NCBI RefSeq assembly: GCF_000688415.1 | Contig: NZ_JIAH01000005.1 | Span: 186,001-250,000, forward strand | Reading direction: 5' to 3' | DNA length: 64,000 bases | From: Corynebacterium pseudodiphtheriticum DSM 44287 | GTDB lineage: Bacteria; Actinomycetota; Actinomycetes; Mycobacteriales; Mycobacteriaceae | The notes under the pieces: model-generated | What the model was told of the DNA's origin: nothing | Databases searched by the model: none | What the model saw: only the letters and a program-made list of their open reading frames with translations | Shown here: piece by piece, positions 8,728 to 17,894 of the stretch | Layout: every line of letters starts with the position of its first letter | Numbering within the stretch: the first letter of the stretch is position 1 | Made by a program: the position numbers and the translations under genes

Positions 8728-10464
8728 ATGAGCAACGCCCCCTCCGTCGCCCACCAAGGCAAAGTGGTGTTCGTCGGCGCCGGACCCGGCAACCCGGACC
8801 TTCTAACAGTTCGCGCCAGGGAAGTACTCGCGTACAACGCTATTGCGGTCGCAGACTCGCAGGTGCTTGCTGGGGTACGCGAAATTGTGGGCTCGGCACT
8901 GCCAGTGCCCCAAGAAAAACTAGATGCTGCAGAGCAGGAATACGCCCGCATGTGTGCTGAGGCGAAAGCCCAGGGGGCTCGTCGGAAGCCGCCAAGGCCA
9001 GCAGCCCCGACGGCTGCTGATGTGCGGGAGTTTGCTGGTTCGGAGCAGGTCGTCACCCAGCTGCACACGGCGTTAGAAGAGGCCGGAGGCAGTGATGTCA
9101 TCCGGTTGGTTGCCGGTAACCCATTAAATCGGGAAGCGATTTTGGCGGAAATCTCCGCCGTGAGTGCCGCTGGCATGGAATTCCAGGTGGTTCCTGGGAT
9201 GTCGTTGCCTTCCACAGTGCCGTCGTTTGCAGGATTAGCACTGGGCTCAACCTACACCGAAGCCGATATGACCGATGGCGACGTCGACTGGGACCAATTG
9301 TCTGTCGCCACACAACCTATCGTGTTGCAGGCTTGGGCTTCGGACTTGCCGACGATCGCCGACGAGCTGAGTACGCGTGGGATGAGCGTTGACACCCCCG
9401 CGTTTGTCACAGTCAATGGCACAACACGCTTGCAGCGCACCTATGAGGCGACCCTAGCAACGCTGGGCAAGCTGAATGCAGAGCTTGACGGCATCTTAGT
9501 GGTGACCTTAGGGCGCAGCTTTGATGACCGTTCCAAGTATTCCTGGTGGGAGAACCGCCCCCTGTACGGTTGGCGGGTGTTGGTTCCGCGCACGAAAGAG
9601 CAAGCCGGTCCAATGTCGGCGCAGTTGGCTTCCTATGGGGCAATTCCGCAATTGGTGCCGACGATTTCTGTGGAACCGCCGCGAAACCCAGCCCAGATGG
9701 ACCGCGCAATCAAAGGCATTGTCGAAGGACGCTATAAATGGGTCGTGTTCACCAGCGTGAACGCGGTAAAAGTAGTTTGGGACAAGATCGCGGAATTGGG
9801 CCTGGATGCCCGCGATTTTGCTGGCGTGCACTTAGCTGCGGTGGGAGGAAAAACCGCCGAAGCTATTCGTGAAAAAGGCATGGTTCCGGAAGCTTTGCCG
9901 AAGGCAGACGCACAAAACGCTCATGGCTTGGTGGAATCTTTCCCACCATATGTGGAAGATATTGACGCTGTTGGTCGCGTCCTGCTGCCGCGCGCGGATA
10001 TTGCCGGTGATGCGTTAGTAGACGGGCTACAGGCGCTCGGTTGGGAAGTTGACGATGTGGTCGCGTACCGGACGGTTCGCGCGGCTCCACCATCAGCGGA
10101 AACCCGCGACATGATCAAAACGGGTGCCTTTGATGCGGTGGCATTTACCTCCGGGTCGACGGTGCGCAACCTCGTGGGCATCGCGGGGAAACCACACCAG
10201 CGCACTATCATTGCTTGCATTGGCCCGATGGCGAAAGCCGCGGCAGAAGAGATGGGGCTGCGCGTCGACGTCGTCCCGGAAGTCGCTGATGTTCCACATC
10301 TTATCGATGCCCTGGCGGACCACGTGGCACACCTCCGCGCAACGGGCAACCTTCCGGCTCCGCGGAAAAAACGTCGTACGCGTCGGAAAGCGGCGGCTTC
10401 GGTAAGTACTGATTCTGGAAAAGCTGCCTCTGGAGAAGCTGATTCTGGAAGTACCAATTCTTGA
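8728..10464 (+). CDS. hemD: Uroporphyrinogen-III C-methyltransferase / uroporphyrinogen-III synthase fusion
   Basis: 578 residues with two domains. The N-terminal half (about 10-250) is a tetrapyrrole methylase: SAM-binding VGAGPGNPDLLT (16-27) and VVPGMSLPSTVPSFAGL. The C-terminal half (about 275-545) is a HemD domain starting GWRVLVPRTKEQAGPMS and including VFTSVNAV and FTSGSTVRNLV. The fusion is normal in corynebacteria and mycobacteria. The C-terminal tail is basic (RKKRRTRRK) and then runs into three copies of a pentapeptide (DSGKA, ASGEA, DSGST) encoded by a 15-bp repeat that continues beyond the stop codon. Confidence 0.93.
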   Translation: MSNAPSVAHQGKVVFVGAGPGNPDLLTVRAREVLAYNAIAVADSQVLAGVREIVGSALPVPQEKLDAAEQEYARMCAEAKAQGARRKPPRPAAPTAADVREFAGSEQVVTQLHTALEEAGGSDVIRLVAGNPLNREAILAEISAVSAAGMEFQVVPGMSLPSTVPSFAGLALGSTYTEADMTDGDVDWDQLSVATQPIVLQAWASDLPTIADELSTRGMSVDTPAFVTVNGTTRLQRTYEATLATLGKLNAELDGILVVTLGRSFDDRSKYSWWENRPLYGWRVLVPRTKEQAGPMSAQLASYGAIPQLVPTISVEPPRNPAQMDRAIKGIVEGRYKWVVFTSVNAVKVVWDKIAELGLDARDFAGVHLAAVGGKTAEAIREKGMVPEALPKADAQNAHGLVESFPPYVEDIDAVGRVLLPRADIAGDALVDGLQALGWEVDDVVAYRTVRAAPPSAETRDMIKTGAFDAVAFTSGSTVRNLVGIAGKPHQRTIIACIGPMAKAAAEEMGLRVDVVPEVADVPHLIDALADHVAHLRATGNLPAPRKKRRTRRKAAASVSTDSGKAASGEADSGSTNS

Positions 10465-10500
10465 AATACTGATTCTCGAAATGCTAGTTCTTGAAATTTG
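10411..10500 (+). repeat. 15-bp tandem repeat, six units, across the hemD stop codon
   Basis: Six consecutive 15-bp units related to GATTCTGGAAAAGCT start at 10411, 10426, 10441, 10456, 10471 and 10486. Units 1-3 code for the hemD tail. The TGA stop (10462-10464) is in unit 4, where the GGA of other units reads TGA. Units 5 and 6 are untranslated. Confidence 0.8.
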
Positions 10501-10638
10501 CTGTCGGAAAGTAGTACCCAGGCAAACAAGAGTTAGAGCGGAGCCACCGTGTTGTTTCGCTGACTATGTAACTGACTATGCACTAGCTCCACAGCCCCTC
10601 TTACCTGGAAAATAAGAAATTTAAGGAAGGTCCCCGAA

Positions 10639-11628
10639 GTGGATTACCCGCTGTCCCGTCGCCCCCGTCGCCTACGCACCACCCCCGCATTACGGGAATT
10701 AACAGCGGAGACGCACCTGCGCCCCGCTGATTTCATCCTTCCGATGTTCATCGCTGATGGTTTGGACGCGCCGAACCCGATTTCGGCGATGCCGGGCGTT
10801 TCTCAGCACACTTTTGATTCCTTGACCCGAGCTGCAGAACAAGCACTGGAACAGGGAGTACGTTGCGTCGATTTGTTTGGAGTCCCGCTCCCAGAGCACA
10901 AGGATGAGAACGGATCACAAGCGTGGGCAGAAAGCGGCATCTTAAACCGCGGGATCGCACACCTGCGTAAAGAGTTCGGCGATGACTTGTTAATCATGGC
11001 TGATACCTGCCTGGATGAATTCACCAGTCACGGACATTGTGGGCTTCTTGACGCCAACGGAGACGTGCTTAACGACGCAACAGTGGATTGTTACGTGGAT
11101 ATGGCAGTGAGTCAGGCGGCAGCAGGCGCACACCTGGTTTCTCCATCAGGAATGATGGATGGTCAGGTGGCAGCGATCCGCCAGGGGCTGGATTCTGCAG
11201 GGCATTCCGATGTCGCAATCATGGCTTACTCGGCGAAGTATGCGTCGGCGTTTTTTGGCCCGTTCCGAGAAGCCGTCGGTTCTTCATTGCAAGGGGATCG
11301 GCGTACCTACCAACAAGACCCGGCAAACCGACGGGAATCCTTGTTGGAGGTGCAGCTGGATATTGATGAAGGTGCAGACTTTGTCATGGTAAAGCCTGCT
11401 CTGGCGTACTTGGATATCATCAGCGAGGTTGCCGAGTTTTCCCCTGTGCCAGTTGCCGCATATCAGGTTTCTGGTGAATATTCGATGATCCAAGCTGCTG
11501 GTCATAACGGTTGGATTGACCGTGATGCCGTAATGATGGAGTCATTGTTGAGCATTAAGCGTGCGGGAGCCAATCAAATCCTGACGTACTTTGCGACGGA
11601 TGCAGCCCGGCTGTTAAACCAGCGCTAA
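10639..11628 (+). CDS. hemB: Delta-aminolevulinic acid dehydratase (porphobilinogen synthase)
   Basis: Condenses two 5-aminolevulinates to porphobilinogen. The 329 residues include the two Schiff-base lysines Lys200 (MAYSAKYASAFFGPFR) and Lys252 (FVMVKPALAYLD). The metal loop reads DTCLDEFTSHGHCG: Cys124 and Cys134 are present, but the middle position of the classic three-cysteine zinc site is Asp126. The start is GTG with TAAGGAAGG upstream. It is 174 bp after hemD. Confidence 0.96.
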   Translation: MDYPLSRRPRRLRTTPALRELTAETHLRPADFILPMFIADGLDAPNPISAMPGVSQHTFDSLTRAAEQALEQGVRCVDLFGVPLPEHKDENGSQAWAESGILNRGIAHLRKEFGDDLLIMADTCLDEFTSHGHCGLLDANGDVLNDATVDCYVDMAVSQAAAGAHLVSPSGMMDGQVAAIRQGLDSAGHSDVAIMAYSAKYASAFFGPFREAVGSSLQGDRRTYQQDPANRRESLLEVQLDIDEGADFVMVKPALAYLDIISEVAEFSPVPVAAYQVSGEYSMIQAAGHNGWIDRDAVMMESLLSIKRAGANQILTYFATDAARLLNQR

Positions 11629-11688
11629 GAAGATGCCCGCCGGGTGGCCCGTTCTGTCTTCTACAGTGCACAAAAACCACACAGTGTA

Positions 11689-11694
11689 TAAGGT
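11689..11694 (+). promoter_or_regulatory. -10 box for leaderless membrane-protein transcript
   Basis: TAAGGT exactly 7 nt before ATG 11702, no Shine-Dalgarno. It supports the internal start rather than the upstream ATG at 11633. Confidence 0.4.
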
Positions 11695-11701
11695 GCACCC
11701 T

Positions 11702-12517
11702 ATGGTGAATTTGCAGCCTCAGTCCCGTGAGCCAGAGTTGTCGACTAAGAATGCCACTAAGGCGAACAGCGTTTCACCAAGGGCTGATGGCGCGAAAGGG
11801 AAGAATTTGCAGGAGCAGAGTGTGACAAGCCCGTCCCCGAAAAAATCCCAACGCCCGCAACAGCCGGAATCTGTGCGTTTTTATACGCGGCTGTGGGCGT
11901 TCGTACTGGTTGTGGAGTTTGTCCACCAAGTTCTCAATATCGCGCTGGCGCTGTGGGATCCTTCCGAACTGCAAGCCCAGGCTGCTAGCAGTATCGAAGA
12001 AAGCGGCCAAGCAATTAGTGAGAGTTTGCTGAACTTTGGTGTTTATGGCTCGATCGTATTGATGGGGCTGATCTCCGTACTGCTGCTTGGACTACTGGCA
12101 ACGATGCTGTATTTGCTTAATAAGCAACATAAGCGGGCAGGTTTGGCACGGCGGATGCTGTTTTTCTTTGGCCTATATTTCACGTTCCGCCTGGTTGTGA
12201 TTTTTGGGTCTTCTGGCAACCCGTTGTCCGAAATTCCGGAAGTTTTCTACATTATTGACGGCAATCTGCAGGTTCTTGTTGGTGTTGCTGCTGTCCTTAC
12301 TCTCATATTCGGAGGCCGAAATGAGACGCTGGACTACACCGGGGAGCTAGAACGTATGCGCCAGATGGAGCAAGAGCTACGCGCTGAGCAGGAACGGCGC
12401 GCGCAAAAGAAAAAAGAGAAGCAAGCTAAGAAGCAGGCGGAGCGCGAGGCCCGAAATTCCGGGAAAAGCGAAGATGCCCAAAAAGCGCAGAAGACCTCGC
12501 AGGACGCAGAGCGCTAA
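11702..12517 (+). CDS. Four-helix membrane protein between hemB and hemE
   Basis: 271 residues from ATG 11702. A hydrophilic, proline/serine-rich N-terminus of about 60 residues is followed by hydrophobic segments near FVLVVEFVHQVLNIALALW, IVLMGLISVLLLGLLATMLY, ARRMLFFFGLYFTFRLVVIF and the VLVGVAAVLTLIFGG region. The C-terminal 60 residues form a highly charged coiled coil rich in Glu, Lys, Arg and Gln. A membrane protein at this place is conserved in C. glutamicum. I do not recognise an enzymatic motif. The context suggests a link to heme metabolism but gives no function. Confidence 0.75.
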   Translation: MVNLQPQSREPELSTKNATKANSVSPRADGAKGKNLQEQSVTSPSPKKSQRPQQPESVRFYTRLWAFVLVVEFVHQVLNIALALWDPSELQAQAASSIEESGQAISESLLNFGVYGSIVLMGLISVLLLGLLATMLYLLNKQHKRAGLARRMLFFFGLYFTFRLVVIFGSSGNPLSEIPEVFYIIDGNLQVLVGVAAVLTLIFGGRNETLDYTGELERMRQMEQELRAEQERRAQKKKEKQAKKQAEREARNSGKSEDAQKAQKTSQDAER

Positions 12518-12598
12518 AGAAAAAATGCTGGTGGAAGTTCCTGCATGACAGCCTAGGGACGCTGCTAGGCCGGTTTCGTTCTAGGTTGCGACCTCGTG

Positions 12599-12604
12599 GA
12601 TAAT
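12599..12604 (+). promoter_or_regulatory. Candidate -10 box before hemE
   Basis: GATAAT 7 nt before ATG 12612. It differs from TANNNT only in the first base. The competing start ATG 12603 would overlap it. Confidence 0.3.
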
Positions 12605-12611
12605 GGGAGCT

Positions 12612-13700
12612 ATGACGCGTCGGAATTTAAACAATTCGCCTTTCCTTGATGCCGCCTTTGGGCGGACCCCAAGCCGCACTCCGGTGTGGTTTATGCGCCA
12701 GGCTGGCCGTAGCCTTCCTGAGTACCGGAAGTTGCGCGAGGGCACGAGCATGTTGGACGCGTGCTTTCAGCCTGAGATGCTCGCTGAAATTACAATGCAG
12801 CCTGTGCGGCGCCACGATGTCGACGCCGCGATTTTGTTTTCAGACATTGTGATCCCGTTGAAAGCAGCGGGTGTTGATGTCGAAATTGTTCCGGGGCGGG
12901 GGCCGGTGATGGCGCAGCCTGTGCGTACGCCTCAGGACGTGCGCGATCTACCGGTGCTGGACGACGACATTTCGGAGGTATCCGAGGGAATCGAGATAAT
13001 TCTGGATGAACTGACGGATTCGCAGGCGCTGATTGGTTTTATTGGTGCGCCGTTTACTTTGGCTAGTTACCTCGTGGAAGGTGGGCCGTCGAAAAACCAT
13101 GAGCGTACAAAATCGTTGATGCATTCTGATCCAAACACCTGGCATTTGCTGATGGAGAAAATCACCCCTACGGTGACGCGATTTTTGCAGACGCAGATTA
13201 CGGCGGGAATTGATGCCATGCAGCTGTTTGACTCCTGGGCTGGGTATCTCACAGAGCGTGATTACCGCCTATTTGTGTTGCCGTATTCGCAGCGCATTCT
13301 GGAATCGGTGCGAGGTGAGATCCCCCGTATTCATTTCGGTGTTGGCACGGGTGAGTTGCTGGGTGCCATGAGTCAGGCAGGTTCTGAGGTTATGGGTGTG
13401 GATTGGCGCGTGCCGCTGGATAGTGCAGCTGAGCGAATTTGCCAGGCCGCGGGGCCACGTGTGTTGCAGGGCAACTTGGACCCAGCGATTTTGTTTAGCG
13501 GCGAGCAGGCGATGGCCCGCGAGATTACCCGTATTAAAGGGGAAGCTGCGGCTGCGGTTTCCGCTGGTAATGCCACGGGACACATTTTCAACTTGGGGCA
13601 TGGCGTGCTACCTAACACAGTCCCGGAAGACATTACGAAGGCTGTGGAACTTATTCATGAAACTGGTACTGGGGCAGTTGCTGCGCCAGGAACTCGTTGA
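12612..13700 (+). CDS. hemE: Uroporphyrinogen decarboxylase
   Basis: Decarboxylates uroporphyrinogen III to coproporphyrinogen III. 362 residues, the usual length. The signature VWFMRQAGRSLPEY (26-39) and the IGFIGAPFTLASYLVEG segment with the following SKNHERTK are intact, as is the C-terminal FNLGHGVLPNTVPE. Two close starts exist, ATG 12603 and ATG 12612; I chose the second because of the spaced -10-like box. hemE and hemY are 93 bp apart on the same strand and presumably cotranscribed. Confidence 0.96.
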   Translation: MTRRNLNNSPFLDAAFGRTPSRTPVWFMRQAGRSLPEYRKLREGTSMLDACFQPEMLAEITMQPVRRHDVDAAILFSDIVIPLKAAGVDVEIVPGRGPVMAQPVRTPQDVRDLPVLDDDISEVSEGIEIILDELTDSQALIGFIGAPFTLASYLVEGGPSKNHERTKSLMHSDPNTWHLLMEKITPTVTRFLQTQITAGIDAMQLFDSWAGYLTERDYRLFVLPYSQRILESVRGEIPRIHFGVGTGELLGAMSQAGSEVMGVDWRVPLDSAAERICQAAGPRVLQGNLDPAILFSGEQAMAREITRIKGEAAAAVSAGNATGHIFNLGHGVLPNTVPEDITKAVELIHETGTGAVAAPGTR

Positions 13701-13793
13701 AAGAGCATGGGCGCCGGAACTCGCGCGCCTAAAGCTATTTAGACGGCTACCGCCGTCGCCTTCACAACCTGACTAATTCGGAGTATTTTTCTC

Positions 13794-15356
13794 ATGACTC
13801 GTTGCGCAATTATTGGAGCCGGACTCGCCGGTTTGACTGCTGCTTATCAGCTGCGCCAGGAGCTGCCCTTTGCACAAATTGATGTGTGGGAAGGTGCGGA
13901 GCGCATTGGCGGTAAGTTGCACACGGTGCCCTTTGACGGTGGCCCGGTTGATATGGGGGCGGAAGCGTTTTTAGCCCGGCGGGATGATGCGCGTGAGTTT
14001 TTTGCAGAGTTGGGCCTTGCTGACGAGATTGTTTATCCCTCTGCTTTGCGCCCGTTGCTGTATTCCCAGGAGACCACTCATGCGTTGCCAACCGCCGGGG
14101 TGATGGGGATTCCGGCAACAGGGCAGGCTGTGGCGGGTCTTGTGAGTCCAGAAACGGTTAAGTCCATTGATGCGGAAGCGCAACGAGAGTCAATTGCCTG
14201 GGAGCTGGGTGGGGATCAAAGCCTGGGATTATTGGTGCGTGATCGTTATGGGGATGAAGTCGTCGATCGTTGTGTTTCTGCGTTGTTGGGTGGGGTGTAT
14301 TCCTGTGCTGCGGATGATTTGGGGGTTCGTGCCACGGTTCCGGCTTTAGCGAATGCTTTAGATGAGTTGGTGCGCGAGGGCAGGCCGGTCACGCTGAGTG
14401 CTGCTGTTGCCAAGGTTCTTGCTGCGGGTGAAAAAGCCGCATCGCCGCAGACTTCTAGTGGGGCGAAGCCCGCCCCGGTTTTCGGCACTTTCCGCAACGG
14501 GTATGCCACTTTGTATGAGCGGTTGGCGCAGGCTTCTGATGCTGAGATCTACCTGGAAACTTTTGTGACTGGAATTGCGGAGGTCCCGAGTTCGGAGGTC
14601 CCGAGTTCGGAAGGTGCAAGCCATTCGGGGGCTACTAGCTCCGACCAGATGGGCTCCGACGCTCAGCAATCTGACTCTGCTACTTTGCAGTCGGCACCTG
14701 CCGCAGCTTCCAGGTATCGGCTGCTTGGCCTGGGCGTGGATGAAACTCTTTACGACGCCGTCTTGGTTGCGGCTCCAGCTCCGATGGCAGCGCGGATCTT
14801 GAAATCCTTACCTGGTCCTACCGCGAAGGCGGCGGAGATCATGAGCTCCATCAAGTTGGCAAGTTCTGCTGTTGTCGGTTTGCGTTTTGCTTCGGATGTG
14901 GATCCAGAAGGTAATGCGCTTCCGGAAAATTCTGGGATTCTTGTCGCTGCTGATCAACCCGGGGTGACGGCGAAAGCGTTTACATTGTCATCTCGGAAGT
15001 GGCCACATTTGGCGGAGCGAGGCACGATAGTGCGCGCCAGCTTTGGTCGTTTTGGTGATGACACGATCACGCGGGCGCCGGAAGATGAACTCGTGGATTA
15101 TGCTCTTGATGATCTCGCCGCACTCACTGGTTTCGACGGTCGTGCGGCTGGTGTTGAAGAGATTTATACGCAGCGTTGGTTTGGTGGGTTGCCGCGTTAT
15201 GATCACACCCATACAGAAACTGTGCAGCGTGCGGAAGAAGTGCTTGCCGACGTAGACCGCATCGCCGTGACTGGAGCGTGGGCTGGTGGCGTTGGCGTCC
15301 CGGCGGTGATTGAGCATGCGCGCAAGGCAGCGCAAAATCTTGCTCGTCAGTTGTAG
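13794..15356 (+). CDS. hemY: Protoporphyrinogen/coproporphyrinogen oxidase
   Basis: FAD-dependent oxidation of the porphyrinogen ring. In actinobacteria HemY generally works as coproporphyrinogen oxidase (CgoX) in the coproporphyrin branch; that is family knowledge, not visible here. 520 residues. FAD-binding IIGAGLAGLTAAYQL at the N-terminus, GGVYSCAADDLGVRATVPAL in the middle, and the C-terminal AVTGAWAGGVGVPAVIEHARKAA. Residues about 262-304 form a Ser/Glu/Gln-rich insertion with an exact 15-bp duplication, probably a surface loop. The start ATG has a GGAG at about 10 nt. hemH and hemQ are absent from the window. Confidence 0.94.
   Translation: MTRCAIIGAGLAGLTAAYQLRQELPFAQIDVWEGAERIGGKLHTVPFDGGPVDMGAEAFLARRDDAREFFAELGLADEIVYPSALRPLLYSQETTHALPTAGVMGIPATGQAVAGLVSPETVKSIDAEAQRESIAWELGGDQSLGLLVRDRYGDEVVDRCVSALLGGVYSCAADDLGVRATVPALANALDELVREGRPVTLSAAVAKVLAAGEKAASPQTSSGAKPAPVFGTFRNGYATLYERLAQASDAEIYLETFVTGIAEVPSSEVPSSEGASHSGATSSDQMGSDAQQSDSATLQSAPAAASRYRLLGLGVDETLYDAVLVAAPAPMAARILKSLPGPTAKAAEIMSSIKLASSAVVGLRFASDVDPEGNALPENSGILVAADQPGVTAKAFTLSSRKWPHLAERGTIVRASFGRFGDDTITRAPEDELVDYALDDLAALTGFDGRAAGVEEIYTQRWFGGLPRYDHTHTETVQRAEEVLADVDRIAVTGAWAGGVGVPAVIEHARKAAQNLARQL
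14580..14609 (+). repeat. 15-bp exact tandem duplication inside hemY
   Basis: Unit GAGGTCCCGAGTTCG at 14580-14594 and 14595-14609, coding EVPSS twice. It lies within the low-complexity insertion. Confidence 0.85.
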
Positions 15357-15420
15357 GAACTCGCAGGTTCTAGAGGGGGCACCACCTCTAGGCCTGAATT
15401 CTCGTAGATGACAGACCCCG

Positions 15421-15426
15421 TAAGCT
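15421..15426 (+). promoter_or_regulatory. -10 box for leaderless hemL transcript
   Basis: TAAGCT exactly 7 nt before ATG 15434, no Shine-Dalgarno. A CTAGAGG...CCTCTAG hairpin (about 15369-15393) lies just upstream and may end the hemEY transcript. Confidence 0.5.
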
Positions 15427-15433
15427 AGGGGTT

Positions 15434-16867
15434 ATGACTCAGGACAATTCACATACAGCTGTAGATTCCTCGACGGTAGAAACCACAAGTGTAGAAACCA
15501 CAAGGCATTCTGCTTCCGGTGCCTCTACAGGTAACGGGGCTGACGTTGATGCCAGTTCCGGTGCTACATTGCCTTCGGCACGCTCGGAAGAGTGGTTTCG
15601 TCGCGCTGTGAATATCACCCCGGGTGGTGTGAACTCTCCAGCTCGTACCTTTGATTCGGTTGGAGGCACTGCGCGGTTTATTGCTCATGGCAAGGGCTCT
15701 CGTTTGTTTGACGTTGACGGAAACGAGTATGTCGATTTGCTGTGTTCTTATGGACCAGGAATTCACGGTAATGCGCATCCGGAGATTGTTGCGGCGGTAG
15801 CTCGTGCCGCGGAGAAGGGGGTAGGTTTCGGCACACCGACCACGGGTGAGGTGGAACTGGCTGAGTTGATTGCGCAGCGCACTGCCGTGGACAAGGTCCG
15901 CCTGGTTAATTCGGGTACTGAGGCCACGATGACTGCGGTTCGCCTGGCACGCGGTTATACGGGGAAGAGCAAGATCATCAAGTTCCAGGGCTGTTACCAC
16001 GGGCATGTCGATGCTCTGCTGGCTTCCGCAGGTTCGGGTGTATTGACGTCGTCAAGCCCGGATTCTCCTGGTGTGACTAAGGCACAGGCCTCGGAAACCA
16101 TCGTCGTCCCGTATAACGATTTGGAGGCTGTGCGCCAGGCGTTTGCCGAGAATCAGGGGGAGGTTGCTGCGGTGATCGCGGAAGCAGCCGCCGGGAATAT
16201 GGGAACTGTCGCCCCGGAGGATGGGTTCAACCAGGCGTTGAAGCACCTTGCGCACGATAACGGTGCTTTGCTGATCCTCGATGAGGTCATGACTGGGTTC
16301 CGTACTTCGTATCAGGGGTGGTACGGCATTGATGGTGTGGCTGGTGATTTGGTGACCTTCGGCAAGGTCATTTCGGGAGGGTTGCCCGCCGCTGCTTTCG
16401 GCGGCCGTGCTGACATCATGGCTCACCTGGCGCCAGAAGGCCCCGTTTATCAGGCTGGAACCTTGTCTGGTAATCCGGTTGCTGTTGCCGCGGGCACCAA
16501 GTCGTTGCAGCTTGCCGACGAATCCCTATACCAGCGCATCGGCGCGCACGCGGATACTCTTAGCGAGATGATTTCGCGTGCATTGCAGGCGGAAGGCGTT
16601 GCCCACAATATTCAGCGTGCCGGCACCATGTTGTCCGTTCGTTTTGCTGAGGGGCCGGGGCGCAACTTCGCTGATATGCAAGCTGCCGATACGTTCCGTT
16701 TCGGTCCGTTTTTCCATGCTTTGCTGGATAACGGGGTAGTAGTTCCACCTTCGGCTTTTGAGACCTGGTTTGTGCACGACGCTTTGGGCGATGCAGACTT
16801 TGAAATTCTCGAAAAAGCGCTCGCACCGGCGGCGAAGGCTGCAGCTGCTGCACAGCCGATGAATTAA
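15434..16867 (+). CDS. hemL: Glutamate-1-semialdehyde 2,1-aminomutase
   Basis: PLP enzyme converting glutamate-1-semialdehyde to 5-aminolevulinate, the partner of HemA. 477 residues. The catalytic lysine is Lys311 in [27 protein letters not shown] and the N-terminal [10 protein letters not shown] motif are present. The first 45 residues are a Ser/Thr-rich extension absent from many homologues (the core begins around [10 protein letters not shown]). The start ATG is preceded by an ideally spaced -10 box and no Shine-Dalgarno. Confidence 0.96.
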   Translation: MTQDNSHTAVDSSTVETTSVETTRHSASGASTGNGADVDASSGATLPSARSEEWFRRAVNITPGGVNSPARTFDSVGGTARFIAHGKGSRLFDVDGNEYVDLLCSYGPGIHGNAHPEIVAAVARAAEKGVGFGTPTTGEVELAELIAQRTAVDKVRLVNSGTEATMTAVRLARGYTGKSKIIKFQGCYHGHVDALLASAGSGVLTSSSPDSPGVTKAQASETIVVPYNDLEAVRQAFAENQGEVAAVIAEAAAGNMGTVAPEDGFNQALKHLAHDNGALLILDEVMTGFRTSYQGWYGIDGVAGDLVTFGKVISGGLPAAAFGGRADIMAHLAPEGPVYQAGTLSGNPVAVAAGTKSLQLADESLYQRIGAHADTLSEMISRALQAEGVAHNIQRAGTMLSVRFAEGPGRNFADMQAADTFRFGPFFHALLDNGVVVPPSAFETWFVHDALGDADFEILEKALAPAAKAAAAAQPMN

Positions 16868-16910
16868 TGGTTGCGGTTTAGTCTCCGCGCACCGACCACG
16901 CCTCGACTGG

Positions 16911-16966
16911 GATTCTGGGATTCTGAGACTCTGGGGTTCTGGGGTTCTGGGGTTTTGAGGTTCAGG
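16911..16966 (+). repeat. 8-bp tandem repeat, about seven units
   Basis: Consecutive octamers related to GGTTCTGG from 16911 to 16966, two of them identical (16935-16942 and 16943-16950) and others with one to three changes. It lies between hemL and the phosphatase gene. No gene in this 224-bp gap. Confidence 0.75.
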
Positions 16967-17091
16967 GATTGCGAGCGTGCTCTAGTCGCTCGCGTCCAGC
17001 CAACAGTGAACCTGCGCTAGGCTGGACGCTATTCGAAATGCCATTTCGTGCAGCTGACGAATCCTAATGTCAGGAAAAGGAGAATTGCCCC

Positions 17092-17808
17092 ATGCTGAAT
17101 ATCTCATCCAGTGATCACTCTGCAGCCAACCAAGCGAAACAAGCCAACCCAGCCAACCAATCGCATGAAACCAAGAAATCCGGTGGTACTGGTTCGGAGG
17201 TTCCGGTGACTATCGTGCACCTGGTACGGCATGGGGAAGTTTTTAACCCGGGCAAGATTCTTTATGGCCGGATTCCTGGTTATCATTTGTCTTCCCGGGG
17301 CCACTCTATGGCTGCCCGCACTGCGCAATCTTTCGCAGGTCATGATGTGGCTTATCTGGCGGCATCACCGTTGCTTCGGGCGCAGCAGACAGCGCAACCA
17401 ATCTCTAAAGTCACAGGCCTAGACGTTGAGGAATGCCCACAGGTTATCGAATCGGGTAATGATTTCGAAGGTCTGCGCACGAAGGGCTTGCGTTCGCAGT
17501 TGTGGAACCCAAAACGCTGGCTGCAGATGTATAACCCTCTGGAGCCATCTTGGGGCGAGCCGTTTGTGGATATTGCTGATCGTATGATGGCAGCAGTGCA
17601 CGATATCCGCGATAAAGCCGAAGGCCACGAGGGTATTGTGGTTTCTCACCAGTTGCCGATCGTCATGGTGCAACGCACGGTGCGCGGCCAGGCGTTGGCA
17701 CATGCCCCATGGAATCGCGAGTGTGCGCTGGCGTCGGTAACCAGCTTGGTATTTAGCGGAAAGGATATTATTGATATCCGCTATTCCACGCCGGCTCGGG
17801 AAATATAA
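17092..17808 (+). CDS. Histidine phosphatase family protein (phosphoglycerate-mutase-like)
   Basis: 238 residues. VHLVRHGEVFNPGKILYGRIPGYHLSSRG gives the RHG catalytic histidine motif near residue 47; SPLLRAQQTA and VSHQLPIVMV supply the other conserved arginine and histidine. The first 38 residues are Gln/Asn/Ala-rich and probably disordered. A strong AAAAGGAGAA precedes the ATG. It lies between hemL and the cytochrome c maturation genes, as in C. glutamicum. The substrate is unknown; it need not be a glycolytic mutase. Confidence 0.85.
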   Translation: MLNISSSDHSAANQAKQANPANQSHETKKSGGTGSEVPVTIVHLVRHGEVFNPGKILYGRIPGYHLSSRGHSMAARTAQSFAGHDVAYLAASPLLRAQQTAQPISKVTGLDVEECPQVIESGNDFEGLRTKGLRSQLWNPKRWLQMYNPLEPSWGEPFVDIADRMMAAVHDIRDKAEGHEGIVVSHQLPIVMVQRTVRGQALAHAPWNRECALASVTSLVFSGKDIIDIRYSTPAREI

Positions 17809-17894
17809 TTTCCATACCAAGGTGAACCATCTGGGGTTTGGTGTCCAGGTCTCAACTTGGCTCAGCTGTCATGTTGGGTGATACTAGGGGCACT

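Noticed and set aside
12551..12570. Terminator after the membrane protein (GCCTAG/CTAGGC)
   Set aside because: Stem of only six pairs and no T run; too weak to call.
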